The position numbers and the translations under genes were made by a program. A DNA stretch of 64,000 nucleotides from Owenia fusiformis. Lineage: Eukaryota; Annelida; Polychaeta; Sabellida; Oweniidae. Each line of letters starts with the position of its first letter. The first letter of the stretch is position 1. This document shows positions 12,117-24,429 of the stretch, in pieces. The notes under the pieces were generated by a model. That model saw only the letters and a program-made list of their open reading frames with translations. It had not been told where the DNA came from and did no database searches. The stretch spans positions 62,001-126,000 of the forward strand of contig CAIIXF020000091.1 in assembly GCA_903813345.2 (NCBI GenBank), read 5' to 3'.

Positions 12117-13706
12117 CATACCTGCCAACCTAAGACCAAAAATTTGCGGTAGTTTTCTTTAAATTGCGGTCCTTTTTAAAATGGAAACTTTGGAAAAGTG
12201 TGGTATTTTTACGGTAGATTTTGAAAAAATGCTGGATTTTTGCAGTAGATTTTGAAAAATGCAGTAGTTTTCCAGTAGATCTTGAGAGAATATGGTAGTT
12301 TTTGCGGTAGATATTTGAAAAATCTGCATTTTCGCGGAAGATTTTGAAAAATGTGGTAGTTTTACAGTAGATTTTGAAAAAATGCTGTTGTTTTTGCGGT
12401 AGATTTTTGAAAAAAACTAGTTTTTCGGAAAATTTATTAAAATGCGGTATATTAAAATGCGGTAGTTTTTGTGAAAGATTTTGAATAAATGCGGTAGTTT
12501 TTGCGGTAGATTTAAAAACTGATTTTGTGTAGATTTTGACACACTTCAATGAAGTATGTTTTTCTAACTAAGCATTCATGACACTCTTTCATTTTTTTTA
12601 TTTTATTTTTTTATTATTTTTTTTCTATTTATTTTTTTTTATTTCAATTTATCAAGTACAGTTATACAATGTTTTTACATACATATAGTACACAATAATT
12701 TCACATGACTTGTATATAGCTCTTGTTCTAACAGTATTCTAAATTTGGATGTTGTCCATATTTATACTTGCTAATACAGTTTTTTGTTATTAATACAATA
12801 TTATTTACATAATTCTCAATATATTTTTTCTTATTTGTATATTTAAGCAAAATTTCCCTTTCTGTTAATTTTATAGAGCATCCAAATTTTGCATTTATTT
12901 TGTTCATTATATCTTTCAATATATGTTTTACCTTTTTACAAGAGATGAAGAAATGAGCATATGAGTTTTCTTCATTTCTGCAAAATTCACAGTTGTTTGA
13001 GTTTGTCCCTTCTATTTTCCATTTAGATAGATGAATATTTGTGGGATATACCCTATGCAATATTTTGTACTGTAAGCTCTTTAATCTTGGTTCAGCAATA
13101 TTTTGAATCATTTTCCAAATATCAGACCAATTAATATTTTGATATTCATTATTCCATCGTTGACAAGCTCCTGGTATGATATTTTCTTTCATAAACAGAC
13201 TAACAATTTGAACACTTCAGTGTTTTTATAACTACAGTAGAACCTGTGGTAGTTGATGCAAAAACACAGTGTTTTCACGATACTCCCGTGTGTGTTGATT
13301 ACATGCCAGCTTACTTATATACGTATGCAATAACCACTGTCACAGACTTGCCGACACTTATTTATTCTTGGGTTTGTAATGGAATATGACAGGGGTAGTA
13401 CGGGAAGACTTCAATTTTTCAGAATTTCCAAATCATAATGATAGATTTTACAGTAGTTTGAACAAGAATACTGTTAATTTCAGCAGAAATAGGGTAGATT
13501 TCCAAATATTTATGTTATATTTACAGCCGTTTATATAGAAAAAATTGAATCATAATAAAATATTTAACGGTAGATTTCGGTAAAATAAAGGTAGATTTTT
13601 TTACGGGAAAAACTGGTAAATTTTTAACGGTAGTTTGTAATTTTTTACAATAAAACGAAAATTTTACGGTAGATTCCCCAAAAAATACAGTAGGTTGGCA
13701 GGTATG
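12117..13706. mobile_element. TIR element (15-bp TIR, 5-bp target duplication), split by a LINE fragment
   Basis: The element begins CATACCTGCCAACCT and ends in its perfect inverse. ATATC flanks it at 12,112-12,116 and 13,707-13,711. Inside are many short units like GCGGTAGTTTT and GGTAGATTTTG. A 5'-truncated LINE end (about 12,590-13,200, minus) is inserted within it. No transposase gene is seen. A 5-bp duplication fits some hAT or Transib-like families; the superfamily is undecided. Confidence 0.65.
12728..13192 (-). pseudogene. LINE ORF2 C-terminal fragment with zinc-binding motif
   Basis: The 154-residue frame ends a LINE ORF2. It has CEFCRNEENSYAHFFISC, the CxxC...HxxxxC pattern of the reverse-transcriptase zinc-binding C-terminal domain, preceded by a Trp-containing segment typical of this region. 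A T-rich run at 12,590-12,650 on the + strand corresponds to an A-rich 3' tail on the coding strand. The reverse transcriptase and endonuclease are missing, so it is a 5'-truncated copy inserted in the 12,117 TIR element. The style resembles LINE-A at 29.6 kb (L1/Tx1-like), but clade is not certain. Confidence 0.7.
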
Positions 13707-13711
13707 ATATC

Positions 13712-14690
13712 CTGATTTTGTGTTCAAAACTCCTGACTTGTTTATGAGATGCCCTCGCAAAAAATAAAAGTATATTACAGTTTTTTGATAAAACAAAAGA
13801 CAGTAGCTAACTACACATACAAAATTCTTAAACCAAAAAAATTATGACCAATTGCAATGCATACAGGAGAGACATTACAGTTTGAACGTGGTGAAAAAAA
13901 ATATGCAAAAGCATTTTTGTGATAAAACGAAAAAGCTTACTACACATACCGTTTGCTTGTTAAATCTTTTTCATTAAACTATTTGAAACCAGAATTTAAT
14001 TTAATCTATCATTCTGAGACTGAAATATTCAATACAACATACTGAACGCATAGATATGTTTTCATTGACAGTATTCTTTGACTTCATGTATAACACAAAC
14101 ACGTATCTGTGCTTTATCACAAAGATAATTGATTGTGTGAGGATTAGATGTAGATTTATGGATTTAAGCCGTGGACTGAGTGCAATGTTGAATGACCATC
14201 CCTTGAAGATGTTGCTCATCAGCAGATCAGAAATTTGCACAAGATGCGGAGCATTGAGTGTTAATTTTAGGAAGCAACGTCTGAAAGGAATGGTTATTAC
14301 ACAATGCATTGAGTCATGGGCTTAAAATTTTTTCACACATTGCAAAATAGTTTTTACCATGTCTCCTAAAAGATACAAAATCACTAAAATGACATATTTT
14401 TTGATTTTCTCCCAATTTTCTCTGATTCTCCTGATTCTCCTAATCAATCCTGATTTTCTCTCCTGATTATCTTTTTACCTGATTTCCTCCTAATTTTCAT
14501 TGAAACCTCTGATTTCTCCCAATTATCCTAAACAATTCTGATTTTCTCCCATTTTTTATTGTAAATACAGATTTTCTCCCAATTTTTCATAAAAATATCC
14601 CGATTTTCACCCCATTTTTTCTTAAAAACATCCAGACCACTCCCGATTTTTAGAACTAAGATATCCTGATTTTGATTTTTTTTACTTGTT
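13712..14690. repeat. degenerate CCTGATTTT-type repeat, right part
   Basis: Units such as CCTGATTTTCTCCCAATTTT recur, mainly at 14,400-14,670. It continues the sequence broken by the TIR element at 12,117. The middle part (13,800-14,390) holds no recognised feature. Confidence 0.45.
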
Positions 14691-14796
14691 TTTCTACAGG
14701 TTTGCATATGTACAAGGGTATATCTATTATTTAGACCAGTTTACATCATGTTGGAGTAAGTTGCAATAATGTGTCAGTTAAAAATATATTTTCTAG

Positions 14797-14946
14797 GATA
14801 ATCCTGCCTTATTGTACGCAGACCTATCGTTCACACAGAATCAAAATGGTGGAAACCAGCAGTTGGATTTACCTGTCAGACAGGAGGAACCCACAGAGTA
14901 TGCTGCAATAGACTTTAAACGTACAGAGAAAGGAGCTAATGTGTAA
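14797..14946 (+). CDS. receptor tail terminal exon with ITIM-like and ITSM-like motifs
   Basis: A 150-bp exon with acceptor TTTTCTAG, entered in phase 0 from exon 3, encoding 49 residues and a TAA stop. It contains LLYADL, which fits the ITIM consensus (I/V/L/S)xYxx(I/V/L), and 31 residues later TEYAAI, which fits the ITSM consensus TxYxx(V/I). In vertebrate Siglec, SLAM-type and related receptors such pairs recruit SHP phosphatases or SAP-type adaptors, and the order ITIM then TEYxxI near the C-terminus is the same here. The gene is therefore probably an Ig-type or other signalling receptor. No Ig domain exon is linked to it in this window. Confidence 0.8.
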   Translation, partial: DNPALLYADLSFTQNQNGGNQQLDLPVRQEEPTEYAAIDFKRTEKGANV

Positions 14947-17544
14947 AAGAAAAATAATGTGTTGAAAACATGATTTGTACTTATATAGTATAAATTTTAA
15001 ATAGTAGCAATAACATTAGAATGATAAAACAATATTAAATTGTTAGAAGCAGTGTCTTCCACTATATTTTTATATATTTACATGAACATTACCTGCAGAC
15101 ATTGAATTTAAATCACTGCAGGCAGGTATCTTAATAATAATATTTTCATTTTATAAAATAAATTTGTAAAATAGTAGATAGTTTATATAAAGAATCAACA
15201 TATAGAATAATTTTGATCAATTAAATGAAGTAATTGAGGATTATAGTTTAGTGTCAAATTTTTTGGCTTCTTAAGTATAGAAGTACTGTATAACGCTTTG
15301 CTTGGATAGCCATTTCATATTAGTTCTATGGAATAGAGTCCTAAAAAATTGGTACTGGCCCATGTGTTAATATGGAATGGGATGAGCTACATTGAAGAAT
15401 GTACTGAAGACCCATAGAACAATGAAGTGATCACCTTTATTCACAAGATACAGCCCTGCTATTATAACTTTAGTGCCATAATTAATATCATTGATCACTT
15501 ATATTGCTGTCTAAGATGTTCTACAATTAATTTTAACAATGGTGGATTGGACAAAACAGTTTTTATTTGGACTTGTTTCTTCCAATATTCATTTGAGAGT
15601 TTCTTCTTTTTTCATTGTTTCTGTAATGTATTTCTCTCAAATCCAGATGTAAAATGGTTTTAAATGCTTCAATGCACATATCTCTCTCTATTTTTTTTAA
15701 TTTAGCATATACAAACAGTATGTTTCAATTCAAGTAAAGTACATTTTATACAAATACATGAAAATCTTTGTGTATAATTATTTCTGACATTACAGAGTAA
15801 TATATTTGTGATTTATATGTATATATGCCTAGAACAGTATTGATGCAAATAATAAATAGAGTGTTAATTGAATTATGCAAGTATACCACTATTTTAGAAA
15901 ATATTTTGAGTCATGTCATCAAACTTGGTTGGAATACACTGCCCATGCTGCACACCCTGGAAATTTACCTGTAGAAGCCATCTTCAGTTAGGTGTTCAAG
16001 GCTTGGGACTTGACGCACATCAGTAAACATAATTAAAAATGCTTCTCAAAACTCATTATTAGAAAGATGTTATTAAAGAGAGAATCAGATATAGCGAGCA
16101 GGCTAAACAAAAATTGTTTCAATTATAGAATATTTTTGGGTCATGTCATTCCTTCTCATGTCTATTTTCTAAAAATCAAAAAGTGCTTCCAGGAAAACTA
16201 AAGATTTTTACAATAATGTATTATTTTTCTAAGAATGGTTATTATTTGGGAGAATTTAAACATTTTTCACTTTTGATAAATTATAACTTCACCAATTCAT
16301 AACATATTGCGAATCTTTTTTGAGATATTGCATTTTGTAAAGAATAGATTGGAAGCCCAATTACACGTGTTGCTTGTAATTTTGTCACCCCCTTTAGATC
16401 AGATTCTGCCTTTGAATGTACTACTCGGACCAATTTATCAACATTGGCCTACATCCGTACATACTTACTCAAATACCCTTAACCCAATTTTGTTCATATT
16501 TTGTACACATGTGCCCTTTGGGAGTATAGGTTCTGCTGGAAAGCCGATTTTCAAAATTGACGCTTGTTAATATTTTTTATATACACCGAAAAAAGTTCGA
16601 GAGGGATATAGGAAAGCCATCATCCATCCATTTGTATGTTCATCTGTCTGAGTGATAACTCAAATACTGTTTGACGGATTTGATTCAAATTGTATAGGCT
16701 CATGTCTTAAGGGTATAGGACCACTACTCGGAGAGCAATTTTCAATATGGCTGCTCAATTCAAAATGGTCTCCATTTTTTTGTCAAAATGTAATCGCAAG
16801 TAGACTCAAATTTTATATGCTGATTACTAGAGACAAAGCAGCTCTGCTCGAGAAGGAATTTTTAAGGTGACAGCCATGGTAAATGGTTAACATAAATACG
16901 TAAACAGTATTTTACTTGAACTTTGATATTTGTTAGTTGTTTGCTTAACTCTTTCTAACTTATCTTTCTGCCAAAATTCATGACACTAAAATATTTTCTA
17001 AGCTAGAGGGTTACTGATCACTTCATGTAAATGTACACTTGAATATGTTTATAATTTCAAGAATTGTATTAAAGTTTATATTTTTATACATGTTGCCTAG
17101 CTTATAGCTTTATAAATGCAAATCTGTTGATTGCATTTGCAGAACAGAATACTTGCATTCACAATGAAAGGTCATGTAACATGACTCATTGCAGTTAAGT
17201 AGCTTCATAAATAAGATTAGGTATGCTGCATTGTAAAAAACAAGTAACTGCTAAACCTGCACATTGCTCTAAAACGCAATATTTCGACATAAATTATTTT
17301 TATATTTTCATACAGCCAACAAGATTGCTAAAGCTCTAGTGTACAGTTTGACATGATTAAAAACTGTTTTCTATGTAATATCAAAGCACAATCATTTAGT
17401 TAGAAAACAAAATAAAATCTTGGGTGGGGTTGGAGACATTGCCGTCTGCACACGCAGAGAGCATTCTACCACAACACCGGCATCAATCTATTGAACCTAA
17501 GGAGCAATTTAACGCTACTTATATTGAACGTTCTAGCTTTCATA
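14947..17544. other. 3' flank of the receptor gene; no further gene
   Basis: Probable 3' untranslated sequence followed by intergenic DNA. AATAAA occurs at about 15,157-15,163 and 15,850, either of which could serve as polyadenylation signal. Helitron-derived pieces lie at 16,370-16,870. Confidence 0.4.
16370..16870 (+). mobile_element. Helitron-family fragments
   Basis: 16,440-16,560 matches the internal part of the 22,167 Helitron (TTGTTCATATTTTGTACACA, then GAAAGCCGATTTTCAAAAT). 16,588-16,760 repeats the GAGGGATATAGG left-end region. Both termini are lost. Confidence 0.45.
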
Positions 17545-18205
17545 AAAGCTCAAAATCTTACAGTTGGCCCTTATTATGAACACAATTTGCAAAAAGGAGG
17601 AGGGAAAGTAGGGCAACAGATTTGGACAGTCATATGTTGGATTTTGGATTTAAACAGGTGTATATGCAAGGCAAATGCATTACCTCCATGAAAAGCACTC
17701 ATAGCGATGATAAAATAATTTTGACTTTGAGACAGGGAAGATGCGAACAACCCACCCACTTGTTTTTTCTGAAATGTAGTCCTGATTTTTAACCCCTTCC
17801 ACTACTGCTTTTTCAATTTCTGTTGCATCAATATATTGCCTTTTGACACACAGGAAGTAGTAGGAATCACTTATTCCTTTAAAAGGTTTAACTGTGTGTT
17901 AAAACGCAACATATTGATGCAACAATAATTGAAAAAGCAGGGACGGAAGAGGTGGAAAATCATGACAACATTTCAGAAAAAAACATGTAGGTGGGTTGTT
18001 TGCATCTTCCCTGTCTTAAAGTCGAAGTTACTTTATCATCTCTAGAAGTGCTTTTCCTGGAGGGAATACATTGGTTTAGCATATGCACCTGTTTAAATCC
18101 TCAGAAAAATATCAAAAATCCAACATATCATGACTGTCCGAAATATGTTGCAATACTTTTCCTCCTGCTTTTTATTGTTGGCCATTTTAGAACTTTCTGT
18201 CCCAA
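17545..18205. repeat. fold-back repeat with ~300-bp arms
   Basis: The left arm (about 17,545-17,870) is the inverse of the right arm (about 17,875-18,205), with matching blocks such as GGTGGGTTGTT and GATGCAACA. Symmetry runs to the centre at about 17,872 (CACACAGG against CTGTGTG). A single arm lies at 9,060. Arms are diverged, so it is not a recent duplication. Confidence 0.65.
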
Positions 18206-18560
18206 AAACCTGTCTGTGAAGTGTTGGCATTCAGAATGAATGTTTTTGTTAACATATTTACTATCAGACTCAGGTCATGGGATCAACTTGTTTGTATAAC
18301 AGATTTTTTAAAAGATTATGTATACATTAAGTCATTCACCTCATGTCACTGATGTTACTTAAATATGGTGTTACTGTTTAAAGAATACATGTAGCTTCTG
18401 TCAGATACCATTTTATTGGTAAATTATAGGAATAGAGAGGAGAGAGAAGTTTCGAAAAAAACATCACAGTTTAAGATATTTTGCTGTCATGTCTCAATGT
18501 CATGTCAATTCTAAATAGTCCAATAGTTCAGTTATGACATAGATGTAATTCTCAGTGGTT

Positions 18561-20235
18561 AGTATCAAGCGAAGGTAATGGCCCTTACCTTCGCATCAAA
18601 AACGGCGGGCCTTAATTGTCGAATTTTATATTTTTAGTTTTTGTTGAATTAAACAACTTTATGGTTGACGTTATGCTTTGATACTTGAGCCAAATCAGGC
18701 TTATATGACATGCGACTCTGGATTTTGATAATTTGTTCATATATCTTGCGTGAGCGCCACAGTCCAACGATATCTTCCACCACTTTAGGGAAGGTAACTG
18801 AAAACGTGTGATATGTTAATGGTTGTGTTAGTTTTCGATATGATGCTGTTACTGGACAACTTAGCTTTCCATTATAAACTCTCATAACGTTACCGCATTA
18901 CCACATATTAGTTATCTTATCATCTGTAAAACCCAAAGCCCAGTCACCTTCCCTTAAGCGGTTGAAAATATTGTTGAACTGTGGTGCCTATGCATGTTAC
19001 ATGAACAAATGATCATACTCCTGAGTTTCCATGTCATACATGTCGTAGAAGCCTGGTCTAGTCCAAATATCAAAGCATTACTTCAACTATGAATTTGTTT
19101 AAAGGGTTCCGATTAGCATCCCGTATAAAAACAATATGGCGGCTCCAGGCGAATCAACTGGATCAGTCCATTTTTAAGAAATAAGGGGAGTTCTGTAAAA
19201 TCCAGTTTATTGAAATTGTCTTTGAGATAAAGTAATCCGTTTATACTGATTTTGAAAACGTTATCCATGGAGTGATTGCGTTCAAACAGTACATGTACAA
19301 CAGCCAATATAAATCCTTGTATTAGAACTGCTTTGTTTCATTTGTAGGATATTTCATATGCCAAGCTGTGTGCTATTACGTTATGGGGAAATTTAGATGC
19401 CAATTTTTCCTTATTATACACAAATAGAAGATCCTGAAACGTCACCCATAAATTTGGAATTGATTTGTCAAAATAAAAATCACCCTTTTATTAATGTGTG
19501 ACGATCTATAATATACTTATGCTATATAACAGTTAGAGGTGTTGACACAACGACATCGAACCTGTGAACCCTTGAGTATTATTCCGGGATCGGGCCTTTT
19601 ATACTAAACGGTGAGCAACACCAGAAACGAGCGTTCGATTTGCTAAACAATATGCGTCACCCTTTAAATCGATAAGAACTAAAACTATTGAAATCGACTC
19701 CCCTCCATAAGTTTGGCAACCTTAGCTCCCCCATTGAACTAATTGTGAAAGCCTCTTTACGTTTGAATTTTTATTTACTTAACCGATGAAATAAATTATG
19801 ATATTGATGGAAACATAACTTGACTTTATATCAAATACCTCCAAATTTTCCCAATTTTTTTCCTCAATTACAATAGGTGGAAAATTGATGATGAATTTGA
19901 TGAATTTTTGAAAATGTAAACCAATGGGAAATGGTGGGTCCGGGGCAAATCAGAAATCAGATTATCTATTCAGTAAAAGATTCAGCAAAAATATTTTTAT
20001 ATAGAAAATTGAAAGGTTTTTTGAAAAACAATTTTGACTTTAAAGCCCTATATGTATATTTATGTAATAAATGAATTTTAATGTAAGCGACATCTTTTAT
20101 ATATATAACTTATTTGTAATTGCAATTTGCGCATGCGTTTCTCTAGTTCATATTGTACGTGTAGCAAGGATAGGAGTGGACAGCTTTCTGCAATCTTAGA
20201 TTCGAAGGTTACAGCCTTTACCCTCGCTTGATACT
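18561..20235. mobile_element. 1.7-kb TIR element with a subterminal hairpin
   Basis: The left end AGTATCAAGCGAAGGTAA and right end (inverse, one mismatch) delimit a region without credible genes. A perfect 10-bp-stem hairpin lies at 18,569-18,594, in the left terminus. No direct target duplication was found, so family and mechanism are open. Confidence 0.45.
18569..18594. repeat. hairpin, 10-bp stem and 6-base loop
   Basis: GCGAAGGTAA, loop TGGCCC, TTACCTTCGC: a perfect stem overlapping the terminus of the 18,561 element. Confidence 0.7.
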
Positions 20236-21561
20236 GATCAGTGATACATCAGATGTAGATGTTCCTCTTTTTAATTCTGATCAATTTGGACATCTTTATT
20301 TTCAATAACTTCCCAACTCCCCATCTCTTCTTTATGTGAAATTCTGTGAATAGTTTAATTTTATTTAGATGATCATTTGTTTTATTGCCTAATGTATCCC
20401 ATGGCCAATTCGTCAAAGCATATATTAGAAGTATAAAGACTGTTTGAATTATTTGTGTTTTGTAACAAAACTTTGATAAGGACAAGTCTCGGTTTGGAGA
20501 ACAGTCTCCTGGGCTAATATTTTTATTGATGAAAAATACAGAAATATCACCAAAATTAAATTATGGATATTTAAATAAGGACATTTATCTTATCAATTTC
20601 TAAGTTTATATTAATTTGGCCATCGGGGAGTCTTAAGTTGAGCACTTAATTAGCTAGATAAGCATATTTGCTTTATGGGCTTAATTAGCTAGATTAGCTT
20701 AATAAGATACGACCATAATCTAGCTAATTAGTACGATCATCTAATATAAAAACCTAATTAGCTTATTTAAGTGCATACTCACGTTCTCTGCTTATTAGTA
20801 CAACTAAAAGTATTATAAAAAGATTAAGTGTGTAATACAGGGAGAAGGGAGGGAAATAAAATAAAACAAATGAATAGAATGTATTGTGGTGTGTCATGTG
20901 ACACATGTACCAATAAATCCAAAAGGGGATTGATCAATTTTAACTAAACCACATTGGGGAGTGCCTACTTTGCACTAAACCCCCATTTGTATATATAAAC
21001 AGAAGACTCCCTTCACAATTGAAACAATAAAGCACATTATATTGCATATAATGTTTATTTAAATCTACAATATGTAAAAATATCAAAATTGTCCAAAGCA
21101 GGGGTAACGTGCAGAAGACTGATGAACTTCGTTCTCTTAATAGAGAATGGTCCTTAAATGTAACAGTACTATTATAGTAATCTAATCAAGTAGCTGTAGA
21201 CTGTATTTGATTGCTAAAAAGGCCACATCTGTGATAATTTATGCAGCCATGATGTACTAACTTATTTACTGAGAGAAAGAACCATCAATATGTCTCGTTG
21301 CATTACATGATCATGTGTGTACATAGGAGTCACAGACTTGCAATATTATTTATCCAAGAATTTATTGTGATAAGGTATGAGGTACAAGTAGGGCATAAAT
21401 ATGCATTCGTAAGATGTCCAGTTTGTGATGAAATTTCTTATTTTTTATTATTATTTTAATTGAAATAAAAATGCTGTAATTATTCCTCATTAACTAGTTA
21501 CTCTTTATTATTAAAAACAAAAATGTTCCGCAAGATGTTTTGATGAAAACTTGTATATGGA
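20236..21561. other. no gene seen; short AATTAGCTAG repeats
   Basis: At 20,636-20,790 AATTAGCTAG-like units recur in both orientations between GCACTTAATTAG and CTAATTAGCTTATTTAAGTGC-like ends (a small palindromic repeat). The rest shows no recognised feature. Confidence 0.4.
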
Positions 21562-21634
21562 TAACACCCCAGTCACATTTGTCGCACGGCGGCCGCAAGT
21601 CAACCGCAGAACAATTAAATCGGTGAATTTCTGC

Positions 21635-21661
21635 GGCGAGCGTAGAAAAACTACGCTCGCC
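21635..21661. repeat. perfect 11-bp hairpin in a TIR element end
   Basis: GGCGAGCGTAG, loop AAAAA, CTACGCTCGCC. It is GC-rich in otherwise AT-rich DNA. The other end of the element (26,430-26,450) has a related GGCGAGCGTAG arm. Confidence 0.75.
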
Positions 21662-22199
21662 CTGCGGCCTCCGTACGGCGTATGCAGATTTTTACAGGCC
21701 GCAGGGAAGGCGTAGAAATTATAACTCTGAGCTATAATATTTGTTCATTTCTGAGGTCCCCGTAGAAATCAACTGGCTCAACAAGATTGAATCATTATTT
21801 GTCAATGTTTCACGATCACTTTTCATTTGATATTACATCCTAGCACTTTGAATAACATTTATAAATTGTCCTGATGTAAATAAAATGAAAAAAACTATTA
21901 TTTATCAATAGAAATTTAAAATTCACCGTCAGTAGGAAGACACATTGCCTTAACCCATCAGTTTTATGACGTGCACATCCGCGTGGGACTATATCTTTAC
22001 AGCGGGGATTTCAAGTTTTTGTCAGTGCAGACATAGAAAGTTGCGGTTCTCATATGCGCGCGCTTTTTAATATTTTCATTTGAAACTTGCAGGAATGGTG
22101 CTTTGAATCTAGCTCTCTACTCTTTGAAAACGTCATGTATAATCAATATAGTTGAACTATTTATTATCCCATCGAACGAAGTTCGGAGGGATATAGGGA

Positions 22200-22272
22200 A
22201 CGCCTCCGTCCGTCCGTCCGTCCGTCCGTACGTACGTCCGTCCGTACGTACGTCCGTCTGTCCGTCCGTCCG
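22200..22272 (+). repeat. CCGT-type microsatellite
   Basis: CCGTCCGT units with interspersed ACGTACGT; the same tract, shorter, is in the Helitron at 9,357. Confidence 0.85.
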
Positions 22273-22529
22273 GGCAATAACTCAAATAACGTTGGCCTGA
22301 TTTTGTTCATATTTTGTACACATATACCCTATGGGGGTAGAAGTTCTGCTCGAAAGCCGATTTTCAAAATGGCCACTCATTTTAAAATGGCGGCCATTTT
22401 AGTGACGATTTTACAGTAATTTAGGTGCAATATGTAAAACTGTAATAGCAATATGTTTTAAATGTAAAAAATTATAAAGGACATTAATAATGCTACAAAT
22501 GTAGATATTAAAGAAGCACATGGCAGCCA

Positions 22530-23100
22530 TCTTGAAAAATGGCCGCCTTTACTCGTCATTTTACGATTTTTGCTGTAACTCAAAAAATAGTGGAGCGATT
22601 TTGTTCATATTTGGTATGTGAATACTATAAGCAGTGCACACTGTCTAAAGACACTTTTGGTAGAAGGCGGCCATTTTGAAAAATGGCCGCCATTTTAACG
22701 TATTTTACTATAACTCGAAAAGTAGTGGAGCGATTTTGTTCATATTTGGTATGTGAATTCTATAAGCATGGCACACTGTCCTATGACACTTTTGGTAGAA
22801 GGCGGCCATTTTGAAAAAAATTTTGAAAAATGGCCGCCATTTTAACATATTTTGCTATAACTCGAAAAGTAGTGGAGCGATTTTGTTCATATTTGGTATG
22901 TGAATACCATAAGCATGGCACACTGTCTATTTCTAATGACGCTTTTGGGAGAAAAATGGCCGCCATTTTAACGTATTTTACTATAACTCGAAAAATAGTG
23001 GAGCGATTTTGTTCATATTTGATATGTGAATACTTTAAGCATGGCACATTGTCTAATAAAACTTTGGGGAGTAGTCGGCCATTTTGAAAAATGGCCACCA
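22530..23100 (+). repeat. ~130-bp tandem repeat inside the Helitron
   Basis: Four to five units each contain TGGCCGCCATTTTAACGTAT, an AACTCGAAAA-TAGTGGAGCG block and GCATGGCACACTGTCTA. Frames that run across the units are a product of the repeat, not genes. Confidence 0.8.
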
Positions 23101-24429
23101 TTTTTATGTGTTTTATGTGTGTTTACAAGTACGTGTGTGATTTTTCAAAAATTTTAGAGGTGGCTACTTAAAAGCATATTATTTCTTCTGATGACAACTT
23201 GGCTAGTGAACAACCATTTCGAAAATGGTGGCCTTTCTGGTGTGTTGTTTTATGATATTTGCGCTTCGTTTTTAAAAACGCCAGCCATTTCTATTCGATG
23301 GGATTCGCTACGCTTTGGCGTTGCCGTTGTTCTGGTTTTTTGTCGTGAAAATATTATTTTTTTAGTTTATTTTTATTTTACAACTTTTCGGGAAAAAATG
23401 TAACAAATTTTTATTTCTTGTCATATTTATCCGATATTTTGTCATCATGAAATTCGAGATTCCTTTTAATGATGGTGCAAATTTCATAACAATTGATGAA
23501 TTTTTATTATCAGTGTTATGTTTTCCAAAAACGGTGTACCTCTGTGCATGTTTCTTTAATTGACGGCACATTTGCCTTTAATTGGGCGAACGTACAGGTC
23601 CCGACGCAATAAGCTTTATTTGATTTAATACACTCAAAAATAAAGTTTGCTATCAAATCGGAATGTTCATAAAACATAAACCTTGCCTTTGTTTTCCCAA
23701 TTCTAAAAGCAGGCCAAATAAACTATGATAATCGTTTGACTCTCGAGACTACAGAGCTTGAACTTGAACATAATAAAATCGAAGTTACCTATAGTTACCC
23801 TTGTAAAGTTAATTACATGTTTAACGGCCTGCTGAGTGAATGTATCTAATCTTTGTGACATACCCATAAGATCGTAGATCACAATTCTAAGTTTAAAATG
23901 TAATTTGGATTCGTAAGAAGTATTTCTGTTTTAAACTTACATTTGCTGTCTGAAAAAGATCAATATTCATAGACGGGGATGTTGAAACCTATATTTCCTT
24001 TGAATGACCTGCATTTTAATGAAGAATATATGCTGTTTACCACATCAAACTTAAGACGTAAACTTGGCAATTACTAGATACATGTTATAACGCGATTTTC
24101 TCTCATTTTCTACAAAAATGGTATGTTTTCGAACGGTCACTTATGTTAATCTATGACCGCAGTATGATTGAAAATGAAAGAACTGAACCAAGTATTGTCG
24201 ACTTGTTTGAATTATAAGATTTATTTTGATTGATTTAATCTCTTCTTGAATTTAAAACTTTTGTCCGAATTACATCTGCTATGGAATTAAAGTTCAAATA
24301 TACCTCAGAATTGCTTATTGAATTAACCTAGCAATTAATTTGAAAATAATTCTTTACATAGGCTATATATCCTAGATCATAGATATGTAAAAAATAAAAA
24401 TGTGTTTTGAAAGATGAAATGATAACAAA

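Larger units (their letters stand above)
22167..23335 (+). mobile_element. non-autonomous Helitron, 1,169 bp
   Basis: It starts TCCCATCGAACGAAGTTCGG after A (22,166) and ends ...CTGG (23,332-23,335) before T (23,336), with a GCTACGCTTTGGCGTTGC imperfect hairpin just upstream. It matches the 9,357 copy at both ends. It contains a CCGT/ACGT microsatellite (22,200-22,272) and a ~130-bp tandem repeat. It is inserted in the 21,564 TIR element. No helicase gene. Confidence 0.7.

Noticed and set aside
12130-12549. 139-codon Lys/Asn/Phe-rich frame on the minus strand
   Set aside because: It is the translation of the GGTAGATTTT repeats in the 12,117 TIR element.
22781-23101. Repetitive frames of 85-106 codons on both strands
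   Set aside because: They follow the ~130-bp tandem repeat inside a Helitron; the same text repeats because the DNA repeats.
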